A DNA stretch of 64,000 nucleotides from Crithidia fasciculata (lineage: Eukaryota > Euglenozoa > Kinetoplastea > Trypanosomatida > Trypanosomatidae): assembly GCA_000331325.2 (NCBI GenBank), contig CM003426.1, forward strand, positions 191,001-255,000, read 5' to 3'. The notes under the pieces were generated by a model. It did no database searches. It saw only the letters and a list, made by a program, of their open reading frames with translations, and was not told the DNA's origin. Both the position numbers and the translations under genes were made by a program. The number at the start of each line of letters is the position of its first letter. The stretch's first letter is position 1. Shown here in pieces: positions 8,647 through 17,057 of the stretch.

Positions 8647-11097
8647 ATGCCGATGCGGGCTCGCACCTACCAGGCCAAGACGTACGTCCCCGTCGTGTCG
8701 GCCGCCATCGACCCGTATGAGGAGGCCCGCAACTCCCTCGTCGACGATGAGCGCCTTGATCAGTGGTTCCGCTACGTGGAGGCTGAGCTGCGCCGCTACC
8801 GCAGCCCCTTCGTCGCCGCCGAGGCCCTTCTCACAGAAATGCGGCAGTTCAACGCCCAGCTCTACCAGCCGGAGCGCCTCTACGTCAACTCTGCCCTGCG
8901 CATTCTCCAGGCCTGCGTGCCGCATCTCTCGCGAGAGACGGCGGACGTGGTGAGCGCAGCCATCCACGAGCTCCTGCCCTGTCTCGTCTACACGCGGTGG
9001 TCGCCCATCTGCGCCGGTGGTAAAGCAGAGCGCGGCGCCTCGCCGCCGTCGTCCTCGCTCGCGCTCCTGCCGCCCTTGCACGCCCCGTTAGAGCAGGTGG
9101 CGCAGCTCACCTACGCCGGTGCCTTCCGCCGCATCCTTGCGCGGTGGCACCACTTCCAGGCGCAGCTGAAGCAGCAGGAGCGCTACGTGCGGGTGGAGGT
9201 GAAGGTGATGGACCGCGTCGTGCACGAGCTGGACCACATGTGGGTCAAGACGTGCTTTTACTCGTGGCGCACCTACTGCCGGCAGCTCCGAGTGCGCAAG
9301 GCGCAGCTGCGGCGACGGCTGGCCCGTGCCACCGCGAACGAGTCGGCGCCGCGGTTTCTGCGTGCGTGGCGGCAGTACGCCCACACCATCGCGCTGGACG
9401 CCAAGACGAACCGCGCCGGCGCGCTGCAGCAAGAGGTGGAGGCGCTCTACCCCCTCGAGCACGAGGCAAAGAGTCGCCACGACCACCTGACCGAGGAGAT
9501 CAAGGAGAAGAACCGGCTAACCGGAGAGAGCCTGCAGCGACTGGAGGAGACGCAGGAGCGGTTGCGGGTGCTCGAGGAGCTCATTGACGAGACGCAGCGC
9601 TCCCTCACTGACCACTGGTCCACCTGGAAGAAGTGCATGCTGCTCCTCTTTGGGGACGTGGGCAAGCTGCCCGGCAAGTCGGACCGCACCGTCCGCACCG
9701 ACTACTTAATGAACATCACCGATACCGCGTCGTACTTGGAGAAGCGGGCTCGCACCAAGGCTGGCCGGCAGGACCTCCAGCACATCGGCAAGCTGCTGCT
9801 CTACGAGAACGCTCTCGGCATTGAGGGAGACTACGCAATGGACGACAGCGCACCCGGCAGTGGCGGCGAGCTGCGCATGGGCAGTGGTGGAAAAAGTGGC
9901 GTTGGGCATGGTCTCCAGGTAGCCGCAGCAGCGCACAGCGGCTCCACCCTTAAGGCGGTGGCGGTGGCCAAGGGCAAACACCACCATCACCCGGCCCCGC
10001 GCGCGCTCTCCTTCCTGACCCCGACCGCCGTAGGCGCTCTCGTCAGTGATGTGAACCGCGTTTATGCCGCTGTTGCTGCCGTGGCTCGCCCTGTCCTGTC
10101 CCCTCTCCACCTCACCGACGTGCTGCACCACAACGAGCCGCGGCTGAGCCTCACGCTGGCCTTCCTCGCCACACTCTACAGCGGCGGCCACTGTTCCCTC
10201 TTCGTGCCGGCCCTGCAGCTGAAGAGGCACCGCGACCCCAACAAGGGCAGCGCCGCCCCGGCTGAGGCTGAGAGTGCGTCCGCAGAAAAGGACGGGCAGG
10301 CAGCTCCAGACGGAGAGGAGGTGCACTGGGGTGCGAGGATGGTGCAGGATGTGTCGGACGGCATGCGCAAGGTGCAGCGCTGCGCCGACGCAAACGAGCG
10401 CTACCTGATGTCGGTGCGGCAGTGCATGATGGGCAGCGAGCTGGATGTGATCCAGGGCTACCTAGAGGACCTCTACGCCCGCTGGGCCTCGACCGGCGTG
10501 CCGCTCTCACAGACGAAGCTCGAGTCGGTGTGGGAGCCGATCGTCACGGCGATGGAGCTGCCGATCATCAAAGCGCTCTACCCCGCGCAAGGCATCCTCA
10601 ACTTCAGCGAGTTGGTCGACTACGTGACGCGGGTGGCCGAGTTCAGTGGGCGGCCGCTGATGGCGCTGGTGGAGCGGCTCGACGCCACCTACCCTTACGA
10701 CCCACTGGACGAGCTGCACATTCTGCGGCACAGCGACGAGGCGGCGGACCTCTTCCGCGACTACGCGGCGCCGGTCACGCTGCTCTGCGATTGGCTGAGG
10801 GACGAGACGACGCCTTCGCAATTCAACTCCGACCACCTCTCCGCGCTGCTGGAGGAGGAGTTGGGGTTAAACGCCGCAGAAGTGGCGGAGGCGCGTGCGC
10901 TGGTGCAGCGTGACGGAGGCGGTGTCATCGAGCGTGACGACGTGGAGTGGCTGCTGTTGGTGGTGGCCCCGTATGTCGACCCGTCGCCCTTTTCCTCGCC
11001 GCTGGAGAAGACGGAGGCTGTCCTGCTGCAGTGCGGCCCGCTTTTTGCGCAGCTGCAGAAAAAGGCCACCGCCGCAAAGGCAGCAGCAAGGAAATGA
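8647..11097 (+). CDS. Large protein with three Sfi1-like Trp repeats and a coiled coil; probable cytoskeletal protein
   Basis: 816 residues, not assigned to a named family. Between residues 155 and 255 a short pattern recurs: hydrophobic residues, then Trp, then basic and aromatic residues (LARWHHFQ, W167; FYSWRTYC, W207; LRAWRQYA, W241). The Trp spacing of 34-40 residues is like that of Sfi1 centrin-binding repeats. A heptad-rich coiled coil follows (about 265-325), then a His/Ala/Gly-rich linker and a C-terminal half of helical character. The last 100 residues contain an EF-hand-like helix-loop-helix (LVQRDGGGVIERDDV) without full calcium ligands. By inference it is a centrin-associated or flagellar structural protein. 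The start ATG at 8647 lies 66 bases after a strong splice acceptor. Confidence 0.85.
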   Translation: MPMRARTYQAKTYVPVVSAAIDPYEEARNSLVDDERLDQWFRYVEAELRRYRSPFVAAEALLTEMRQFNAQLYQPERLYVNSALRILQACVPHLSRETADVVSAAIHELLPCLVYTRWSPICAGGKAERGASPPSSSLALLPPLHAPLEQVAQLTYAGAFRRILARWHHFQAQLKQQERYVRVEVKVMDRVVHELDHMWVKTCFYSWRTYCRQLRVRKAQLRRRLARATANESAPRFLRAWRQYAHTIALDAKTNRAGALQQEVEALYPLEHEAKSRHDHLTEEIKEKNRLTGESLQRLEETQERLRVLEELIDETQRSLTDHWSTWKKCMLLLFGDVGKLPGKSDRTVRTDYLMNITDTASYLEKRARTKAGRQDLQHIGKLLLYENALGIEGDYAMDDSAPGSGGELRMGSGGKSGVGHGLQVAAAAHSGSTLKAVAVAKGKHHHHPAPRALSFLTPTAVGALVSDVNRVYAAVAAVARPVLSPLHLTDVLHHNEPRLSLTLAFLATLYSGGHCSLFVPALQLKRHRDPNKGSAAPAEAESASAEKDGQAAPDGEEVHWGARMVQDVSDGMRKVQRCADANERYLMSVRQCMMGSELDVIQGYLEDLYARWASTGVPLSQTKLESVWEPIVTAMELPIIKALYPAQGILNFSELVDYVTRVAEFSGRPLMALVERLDATYPYDPLDELHILRHSDEAADLFRDYAAPVTLLCDWLRDETTPSQFNSDHLSALLEEELGLNAAEVAEARALVQRDGGGVIERDDVEWLLLVVAPYVDPSPFSSPLEKTEAVLLQCGPLFAQLQKKATAAKAAARK

Positions 11098-11669
11098 TGT
11101 GACTGCGTGTCTCACTTGATTGGAATTTACCTTTTCTTTTCTCTCTTTATGTACACTACTCTCTCTCTCTCTCTTGCTACTCGCATACAACGTTGATGCT
11201 TCCCCACAATTTTTTTCCCTTTGTTATTTTTACGCTTTGTGCTCTGCTCAGCTGGTCAAGCAACTGTCTCTTCTCGACGGAACCCGTCGTAGCAGGTGTC
11301 AAGTATTTCCTCCTTCACGCATACTTGGCTGTAAGAGAAAAAGGCACGGTCACGCGCACGTTTGCTGTAGTCTCTGCTACTTTTTTTTTTTGCTCGTCAC
11401 CCATCGAACGACATTGGGAACTCGGTGGCTTTGCGCCTCTTCTAATGGAGATAAATTCTGGTGCAGCATCTGTCATCTTTCTGTCTACCCTTCTTCTGCT
11501 GTTCCCCCTTTTCTTTTTGTTCTCTCCTTGGCTTGATAACACAGCACAGGTGACGCAGCCGGTGCTCGTTGGACACTGGACAGCAAACGCACAAACACAC
11601 ACAAAAACCCAAACCTGCTGCTGTAGCCTCTGGCCACTCTTTAACACTCGCTTGTTTCCTGCAAAGAAG
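11098..11669. other. Spacer, Sfi1-like protein to SEH1-like gene
   Basis: About 570 bases. A (CT)8 microsatellite lies at 11159-11174 and a pyrimidine tract at about 11474-11535, with AG at 11544-11545 as a likely acceptor. The in-frame sequence before 11670 lacks protein-like composition and is treated as 5' UTR. Confidence 0.65.
11159..11174. repeat. (CT)8 microsatellite
   Basis: Eight CT units in the spacer. It may also serve as part of a polypyrimidine signal. Confidence 0.8.
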
Positions 11670-12824
11670 ATGGCGAGCCTTGTGACACCGCACAAAACTT
11701 ACGTGCATCACGTGGCACTCGACCCGTCCGGCTCCCTTCTAGCGTCGTGCTCCAGCGACAAGACAGTGGAGGTGTTTCACCGCCGCACCGTCGCCGGCGA
11801 GGAGGATGCGTGGGAGCCCGGCTGCGCCATGCACGACCACTCCGGTCCAGTGCTGCGCCTTGCCTGGTGTCAGCACCGCGAGCACGGCCCTCTGCTGGCT
11901 ACTGCCGGCGCAGACCGCTGGATCTACATTTACCGCATCATCATCTCATCGCACGAGGGCCGCACGTTGCTGCACACGGTGCGGTGGTCGCCGGTGCGCG
12001 GCTACGAGAAAGACGTCATCACCGACGTCGCGTTCGTGCCGCCGCAGCAGTACCACGTCCTCCTTCTCTCGACGGCGTCGCTGGACGGCTGCGTGCGGCT
12101 CTACGAGGTGCACCAGCCGCAGCAGTTTCCCTGCGTGTGCAAGATCTCCCCCGAGGGTGGACCAGCCGGAGATGGAGAGCGGGAGGGGACGTCGCCAAGC
12201 CCGGCCGCCGGCGGCGGTGGTGGTGGTGGTGGGGCAGCGAACGCGACAGGCAGCGGTGGTGGCGTGATGAGCAGTAGCAGTGGCAATGCGGGTGACCGGC
12301 GGGAGGACGCCGCGCGGGCCGCCTCGAGCTCCGACGCCTCGATGCTGCGCACCGGCGGGGTCACGTCGATTGGGTGGTTCCCTGGCGCGGCGGAGCGGAC
12401 AATGACGCTCGCCGTCGGCACCGTCTCGGGCCGCTTCTTTCTGTACCGCTACATCAAGGACTCCAACGCCTTCGTGACGATCCACGTGCCGCAGGTGGAG
12501 GCGGGGCTGCTGCGCTGTCGTGCGCCGGTGAACGACGTCTGCTGGGCCCCGTCTGTGGGCCGCCGTTTCCAGCTGATGGCCATTTGCTCGAGGCAAGAGG
12601 TGTTTTTGCTCCGCCTGAACTGCGTGTCGCCTGCCGTGGACGAGCGGCGCAGCTTTGAGCTCTTTCGTTTGCCCGTCGGCGCGGTCAGTGCGTCGTGGAG
12701 CCGCTCCGCTACGCTGCTGTACCTCGTGACAGATGACCACCGCACGCAGGTGATGGTGCTGCAGATGGCGAACCCGCAGGATCACCAGTCGTGGCGTGTC
12801 GTTTCGTGCAACACCGCTGTGTGA
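11670..12824 (+). CDS. SEH1: SEH1/SEC13-like WD40 protein
   Basis: 384 residues of WD40 type. The first blade (SLLASCSSDKTVEVF) and the second (HDHSGPVLRLAWCQH) follow the order of SEH1, and the segment VNDVCWAPSVGRRFQLMAI matches the SEH1 pattern of an aspartate-tryptophan blade followed by NLGRSF. SEH1 belongs to the nuclear pore outer-ring (Nup84/Y) complex and to the SEA/GATOR2 complex that controls TORC1 at the lysosome or vacuole; which applies here cannot be told. A Gly/Ser/Ala-rich low-complexity insert of about 60 residues (about 162-222, including eight Gly in a row) interrupts the propeller. The protein ends soon after the sixth blade. SEC13 is the main alternative. The start at 11670 places the first blade right at the N-terminus, as in SEH1. 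Confidence 0.8.
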   Translation: MASLVTPHKTYVHHVALDPSGSLLASCSSDKTVEVFHRRTVAGEEDAWEPGCAMHDHSGPVLRLAWCQHREHGPLLATAGADRWIYIYRIIISSHEGRTLLHTVRWSPVRGYEKDVITDVAFVPPQQYHVLLLSTASLDGCVRLYEVHQPQQFPCVCKISPEGGPAGDGEREGTSPSPAAGGGGGGGGAANATGSGGGVMSSSSGNAGDRREDAARAASSSDASMLRTGGVTSIGWFPGAAERTMTLAVGTVSGRFFLYRYIKDSNAFVTIHVPQVEAGLLRCRAPVNDVCWAPSVGRRFQLMAICSRQEVFLLRLNCVSPAVDERRSFELFRLPVGAVSASWSRSATLLYLVTDDHRTQVMVLQMANPQDHQSWRVVSCNTAV

Positions 12825-13402
12825 GAGGGAAGGGAGGGAAGTTGTCGAGAAGCCTCTGCCTCATTTTTTCTGTTTCTTGCTTGTGTGCTTTTTCTTTTAT
12901 CGACTGTGATTCTGGACTGCTAAAACAACAACACAGCTTTCTCAAACTTGTCGCGTGTGACCCAAATTTTGCGTTTTTCTCGCACAACTTATATGCTGCT
13001 TTAATGTGAGTTTCTAGCGCTTTGCATTTCCCTGCATTTTCTCGCCGTTGCACACGCATATGAGCCACTAAGGCAGCGCAACACCCTGCTGTCTTCCTGC
13101 CTCGAGCAACAATGCGCGTGTTGTTGTGTGGTGTATCCGTGGCTCTTTTCTAAATCTTCTTCTCTCCTCTCTCCTCTCTTCTACCTTGCATGCTTGCGTT
13201 CGCCTAATTAACCCATCAGCACACGATTGCGGGGGGTGCATTAACATACATAGCAGAGCGCGCACCGGAGCCTCCGAGTGATTTTGGCTCCTTCGGTTGC
13301 GACTCGCTTCTTTTCTTTTCGTGTCGACAGAGTGGACACACGCACCAGCAGGCAGACGCGCAAGCACCCTGCGCGGAGCGCAGTAGCCGTTAGAGCAGAG
13401 CC
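12825..13402. other. Spacer, SEH1-like to RGG protein gene
   Basis: About 580 bases. Pyrimidine tracts lie at 13153-13182 and 13300-13321, and AG at 13329-13330 (GTCGACAG) is the likely acceptor for the next gene. Confidence 0.65.
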
Positions 13403-14602
13403 ATGAATCGCAGCCCTCGCTCCTCCACAGGTCCGGATGGGGGCTTCTGCAGTCTGCACGGCAAGCGCCGCACCCACAAGGACCTCATCCCGTGGAGCCA
13501 GCAGCCTGGAAAGATGCGGTGCCTGCCGCAGAAGGAGTGCAACATGAACCGCGAGCGGCGCCGTGGTGGCATCGGCGGTGGTGCGGGTATGGCCGAGCGT
13601 GGCGATCGCTTCGACCGCCGCCGTGGTGGTGGGATGATGATGGGAGCTGCGGGCGGTGTGCGAGGCCGGTCTCCGCCGCTGCGGGCACGCGGTGGTGGCG
13701 CGATGATGCTGCGGGACCGCAACGACCGAATGGGGGGCCGCGGCGTGATGCGCATGCGGGGGCGTGGGATGGACGTACGTCGTGGCGGGGATCGCAGAGA
13801 CCGCGGTGCCGGCCGTGGCGAGTCCGCGATTTGCCGCCTGCACCGCCAGCGCCGCCCGCTGAGCTGCTTGCGCGAGGTCGGCTTTGACGTGTTCGAGTGT
13901 GCGGAGGGCAGCCGCTGCCGCCAGACGATGGACCGGCCGATGCGCGGCATGGCGGACCGGCGTGGCCGCATGCGGGAGCTGCGGGGGCCGGCAGCGCTGC
14001 AGCGGCCGCCCAACGAGCGGGAGCGGCGCCGGCAGCTGCGCCGTGGTGAGCGGGTGGCACCGCAGCCGACGGACCAGCGCTTCTACGAGAACAACGCCTC
14101 GGCCTGGACGCCGTCGGCCGGCACAGGGGCGGGTGGCGGTGTGGGCCCGCGGCGCCGCTACGGCCGCGTGGAGCGCAAGGTGTGGTGTGCACTGCATGGC
14201 AAGTCGCTCCCTGTCAGCCTCTGCGAGTTTCTGCAGGACAGCTGCTACGTCTGCCGGGACCCCAGCACCTGCCTCTCCACCCCGCTGGAGGAGCACACGG
14301 AGCGGCTGTTGGAGCGCAGCTGCCCCGAGTTGCTCTGCAGCCGCCACCACACCCTTCGGCACGTCGGCTTCGTCGAGCTGAACGAGGCGAAGGTGGCGTA
14401 TCAGTGCATCGCTGGTCACGCCTGCCGTGGCGTGACGGTGCCCCACCTCGGCCAGGACCCCGCGGTGACGGCGAAGGAGAAGGCCGCGAATGCCGCTGCG
14501 GGGGAGCTGGAGGACGAAGACAACGCCTACATGAGCACACGCGTGACGAACACGTTTCTGCCCCAGACCGGCAGGGAGGCCGTGTCGTCCTTCTTCATGT
14601 GA
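13403..14602 (+). CDS. RGG-rich protein with four C-x2-H-x18-20-C-x5-C repeats; probable RNA-binding protein
   Basis: 399 residues. Four Cys/His units share one spacing: C16-H19-C40-C46, C144-H147-C166-C172, C262-H265-C284-C290 and C312-H315-C335-C341. Each is C-x2-H, 18-20 residues, then C-x5-C, which would suit one zinc ion per unit. Between units 1 and 2 lies an Arg/Gly/Met-rich region with many RGG and RRGG motifs, typical of RNA-binding proteins and arginine methylation; a second Arg-rich linker separates units 2 and 3. I do not recognise a named family; an RNA-binding role in the mitochondrion or cytoplasm is inference. The N-terminus has no obvious targeting signal. The ATG at 13403 is the first after the acceptor at 13329-13330. 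Confidence 0.85.
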   Translation: MNRSPRSSTGPDGGFCSLHGKRRTHKDLIPWSQQPGKMRCLPQKECNMNRERRRGGIGGGAGMAERGDRFDRRRGGGMMMGAAGGVRGRSPPLRARGGGAMMLRDRNDRMGGRGVMRMRGRGMDVRRGGDRRDRGAGRGESAICRLHRQRRPLSCLREVGFDVFECAEGSRCRQTMDRPMRGMADRRGRMRELRGPAALQRPPNERERRRQLRRGERVAPQPTDQRFYENNASAWTPSAGTGAGGGVGPRRRYGRVERKVWCALHGKSLPVSLCEFLQDSCYVCRDPSTCLSTPLEEHTERLLERSCPELLCSRHHTLRHVGFVELNEAKVAYQCIAGHACRGVTVPHLGQDPAVTAKEKAANAAAGELEDEDNAYMSTRVTNTFLPQTGREAVSSFFM

Positions 14603-15511
14603 GGCCCGCGTGCAGTGCTGCCTGGTCGGCGGGCAGCTGTAAGGCGATTTTGAAACTTGTGTTTTTTTTTTCTGGTTTGTGTGTGTGTCGGCGTGTCTGC
14701 GCTGACCTGGCTGAATGGCGCCACGGAACGCGGTTACAAGAGCGGCTGTGCCTGTTGCCAACTCTCCCATTCTTTGCTGCTCCTCCTGTTGGAGTGGCCC
14801 CACACGTGGTGGTGTCAGGGAGGAAGCAAAGTAGAGGGAGTGAAACGGGGGCACCTCAGCTTCTGCTCTGGTGGGTACTTCCCCGCGCGTGCCGCGGCTT
14901 TTTGGCTCGATTTGGGTTTCTTCCTGTTCTCTTCCACTTCACGCTCCTGCTGACCGTGTCAGAGATCTCTTTCATTGTAAAACAGCAAGAGCAAAAGATG
15001 GCCTGGAAGTAGTGGGGTTGACAAATGTTTGCGCTTGCAGAGTGGCGTGTTGCTGCCGCATTGAGAGTGCGGAAGCTTTTTTACATCAGCGGCGATTCAT
15101 GTGGCATATCCGTAAACAGCAGGAAAATAGTTCCGGGCATCTCCGCTTCCCGTCATCTACCGTTACATGGGAGGGAAGAAAGCAGTTAGCGGCAACTCTA
15201 TGACTAGAGGACGCACTGCGGTCCTTTTTTATCTTCTCTATTAATCTCTGTCTCCGCTTACTCGATCTCACAATGCAACTTTTTTTCTCTTTGGTCTCTT
15301 CACCGCACTCTAGTGACTCCCTAGAATCACCAGTGAGACTGGCAAGCAAACACCATACCGCAGCCCACAAAAAAGACAACACCACCAGCGCCACCACACT
15401 TGCTTCCCTGTACCTAAGCAGACAGAGAGAGAGAGAGATAACTCTGTGCAACACACCCACACACACACCCACACACATCCACCCAACATAACGAGTGGCA
15501 GAGTGGCTGCA
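14603..15511. other. Spacer, RGG protein to AMMECR1 gene
   Basis: About 900 bases. It holds a pyrimidine tract at 15277-15310 with AG at 15312-15313, a (GA)7 repeat at 15425-15438 and a CA-rich stretch at about 15446-15485 within the presumed 5' UTR. Confidence 0.65.
15424..15485. repeat. (AG)n and CA-rich microsatellites in a 5' UTR
   Basis: A run of alternating A and G to 15438, then CACACA blocks to about 15485, just upstream of the AMMECR1 ATG. Confidence 0.75.
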
Positions 15512-16087
15512 ATGGCGGCCATGGCGACTCCCGAGATGGCTGAGTACTGCCTGCGGGTCATCGCGCGCCGTGTGACGGCTCCTGACTCGCCGCCTGTGCC
15601 GCTGCCGGAGCTGCCCGAGGAGAAGTCGGCCTGCTTCGTGACGCTCACGACGCTGCCGCACGACCGCCTGCGCGGCTGCATCGGTTCCCTGCGTCCTGGT
15701 GACCTGAAGCGGGACGTCGGTCGCCTCGCACTTGCCGCCGCCTTCGAGGACACACGCTTCCCCAAGGTGAAGGCCAGTGAGCTGCCGACGCTGCGCTGCT
15801 GCTTCAGTCTCCTCCACGCCTTCGAGCCGTGTGCGGCATGGAATGACTGGGAGATCGGCAAGCACGGCCTGATTGCCGAGTACGACGGCTACAGCGCGAC
15901 CTACCTTCCCTCGGTGGCGGAGGAGCAGGGCTGGAACCACAAGGAGACGATGATCAGCCTGCTGGACAAGGCGGGCTTTGAGAAGCAGGTGACGGACAAG
16001 GTGCTCAAGAACGTGTCGGTGACGCGCTACCAGGTGAGCAAGGCGTACAAGGACTACAACGCAATGGAGAACCCGTCGGCTGCGTGA
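15512..16087 (+). CDS. AMMECR1-family protein
   Basis: 191 residues spanning one AMMECR1 domain with little extra sequence. The family hallmark LRGCIGSL is present, followed by the conserved pattern of LALAAAFEDTRFP and the C-terminal YLPSVAEEQGW-x-x-KE segment that is characteristic of the fold. The family is found in archaea and eukaryotes. Its biochemical role is still unclear; the conserved Cys and Arg of the LRGCIG motif hint at an enzymatic or RNA-linked role. A second in-frame ATG lies nine bases downstream, so the exact start could be either. The upstream frame is CA-repeat and not protein-like. Confidence 0.94.
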   Translation: MAAMATPEMAEYCLRVIARRVTAPDSPPVPLPELPEEKSACFVTLTTLPHDRLRGCIGSLRPGDLKRDVGRLALAAAFEDTRFPKVKASELPTLRCCFSLLHAFEPCAAWNDWEIGKHGLIAEYDGYSATYLPSVAEEQGWNHKETMISLLDKAGFEKQVTDKVLKNVSVTRYQVSKAYKDYNAMENPSAA

Positions 16088-17057
16088 GCTGCGGCACTCT
16101 CCAAAAAAAAAAAAAGACAATCCCCATACCCGCTTAGCTTCTTTCATATCACCTATTTGCCCTGCTTTCATGAAAACAACAACAAAAACCAAAAAAAAAA
16201 CTACCCCAGATGAGACACAGATAAACATACACTTTTGCGTGTTTGTGTGTGCGGAGGACGACTGCTGCATCCTCGCCAATTCAAGAAACAGCGAAAGCGC
16301 TGCGTATTTTTTTAAGTTCTACTTTGCTTTTTCCATCTGTCTTTTTTTTTTTCCGTGGTGAATCACCTTGGTATCGACTTCAAAGTGCAGCATGGGCGAC
16401 ACCATGTTCCGCTCCATTGCCATTACATGACGCGACAACGAGAAGAGCAAGAGCGCACTATAGGAGCTCGATCATAAGCAACTGCGCGAAGAAAGAAAGC
16501 CGCACCTTCAGGTGCTAATTGGTGGTGTGACAAGATTGTGCTGCCCCGCCACGGTTCCTCAAGGCTGTCACAACCAGAAAAAAAAGAGTGAGGGAGGCAA
16601 CAGTGCTTTTTTTGTTTTGGACCCTTCCAACAAAAGATGTGCGCAGGCAATCTCTTTCAGATTTCATCTCTCTCTACTCCTCCTTTTACTTTTTTTCTCA
16701 TGAACGCCCACGCGTGTCTCTCCTCTTACTTTGCTGTCACACGTAGCACCGCGGCCCCAAAAGCGCTGCCTCGTCGCTTTCACATCTTTCTTTTTCCTTG
16801 TTTGCTTTCTTTCTACTTTTCCACATTGCAGCACATCCTTTTTTTTTCCTACTCCGATTGTTTTTTGCTTCTTCTCTTCCGCTTGCGACTTCACATTGGT
16901 ACAGTATAGCCATCTCCTAGACTCCTCCCGCTTAAGAAAAAAAGCACCACTCGTTTTGGATTTGCTTCACTGCTTTTAATTGCGCAACACCGCGGAAGTT
17001 GGTCTCATACTTTCTCTTTCTTCTCCACCTCTTTTCTCGTGTAGATGCGGGGATACG
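16088..17057. other. Spacer, AMMECR1 to PTPDC1-like gene
   Basis: About 970 bases, A- and T-run rich. A clear pyrimidine tract at 17009-17042 ends in TAG (AG at 17043-17044). No gene or RNA is seen. Confidence 0.65.
17009..17044 (+). promoter_or_regulatory. Polypyrimidine tract and AG acceptor next to a uORF
   Basis: About 34 C/T-rich bases end in GTGTAG. The AG is followed directly by an out-of-frame ATG at 17045, so an mRNA spliced here would start with a short overlapping uORF. Confidence 0.6.

Noticed and set aside
11193-11669. Upstream in-frame extension of the SEH1-like protein
   Set aside because: It is encoded by T-rich spacer including the polypyrimidine tract, and SEH1 begins with its first blade at 11670.
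13241-14854. A 537-codon open frame on the minus strand
   Set aside because: It is antisense to the RGG protein gene; GC-rich third positions leave few stops on the other strand. Its product is low-complexity His/Arg/Ala-rich.
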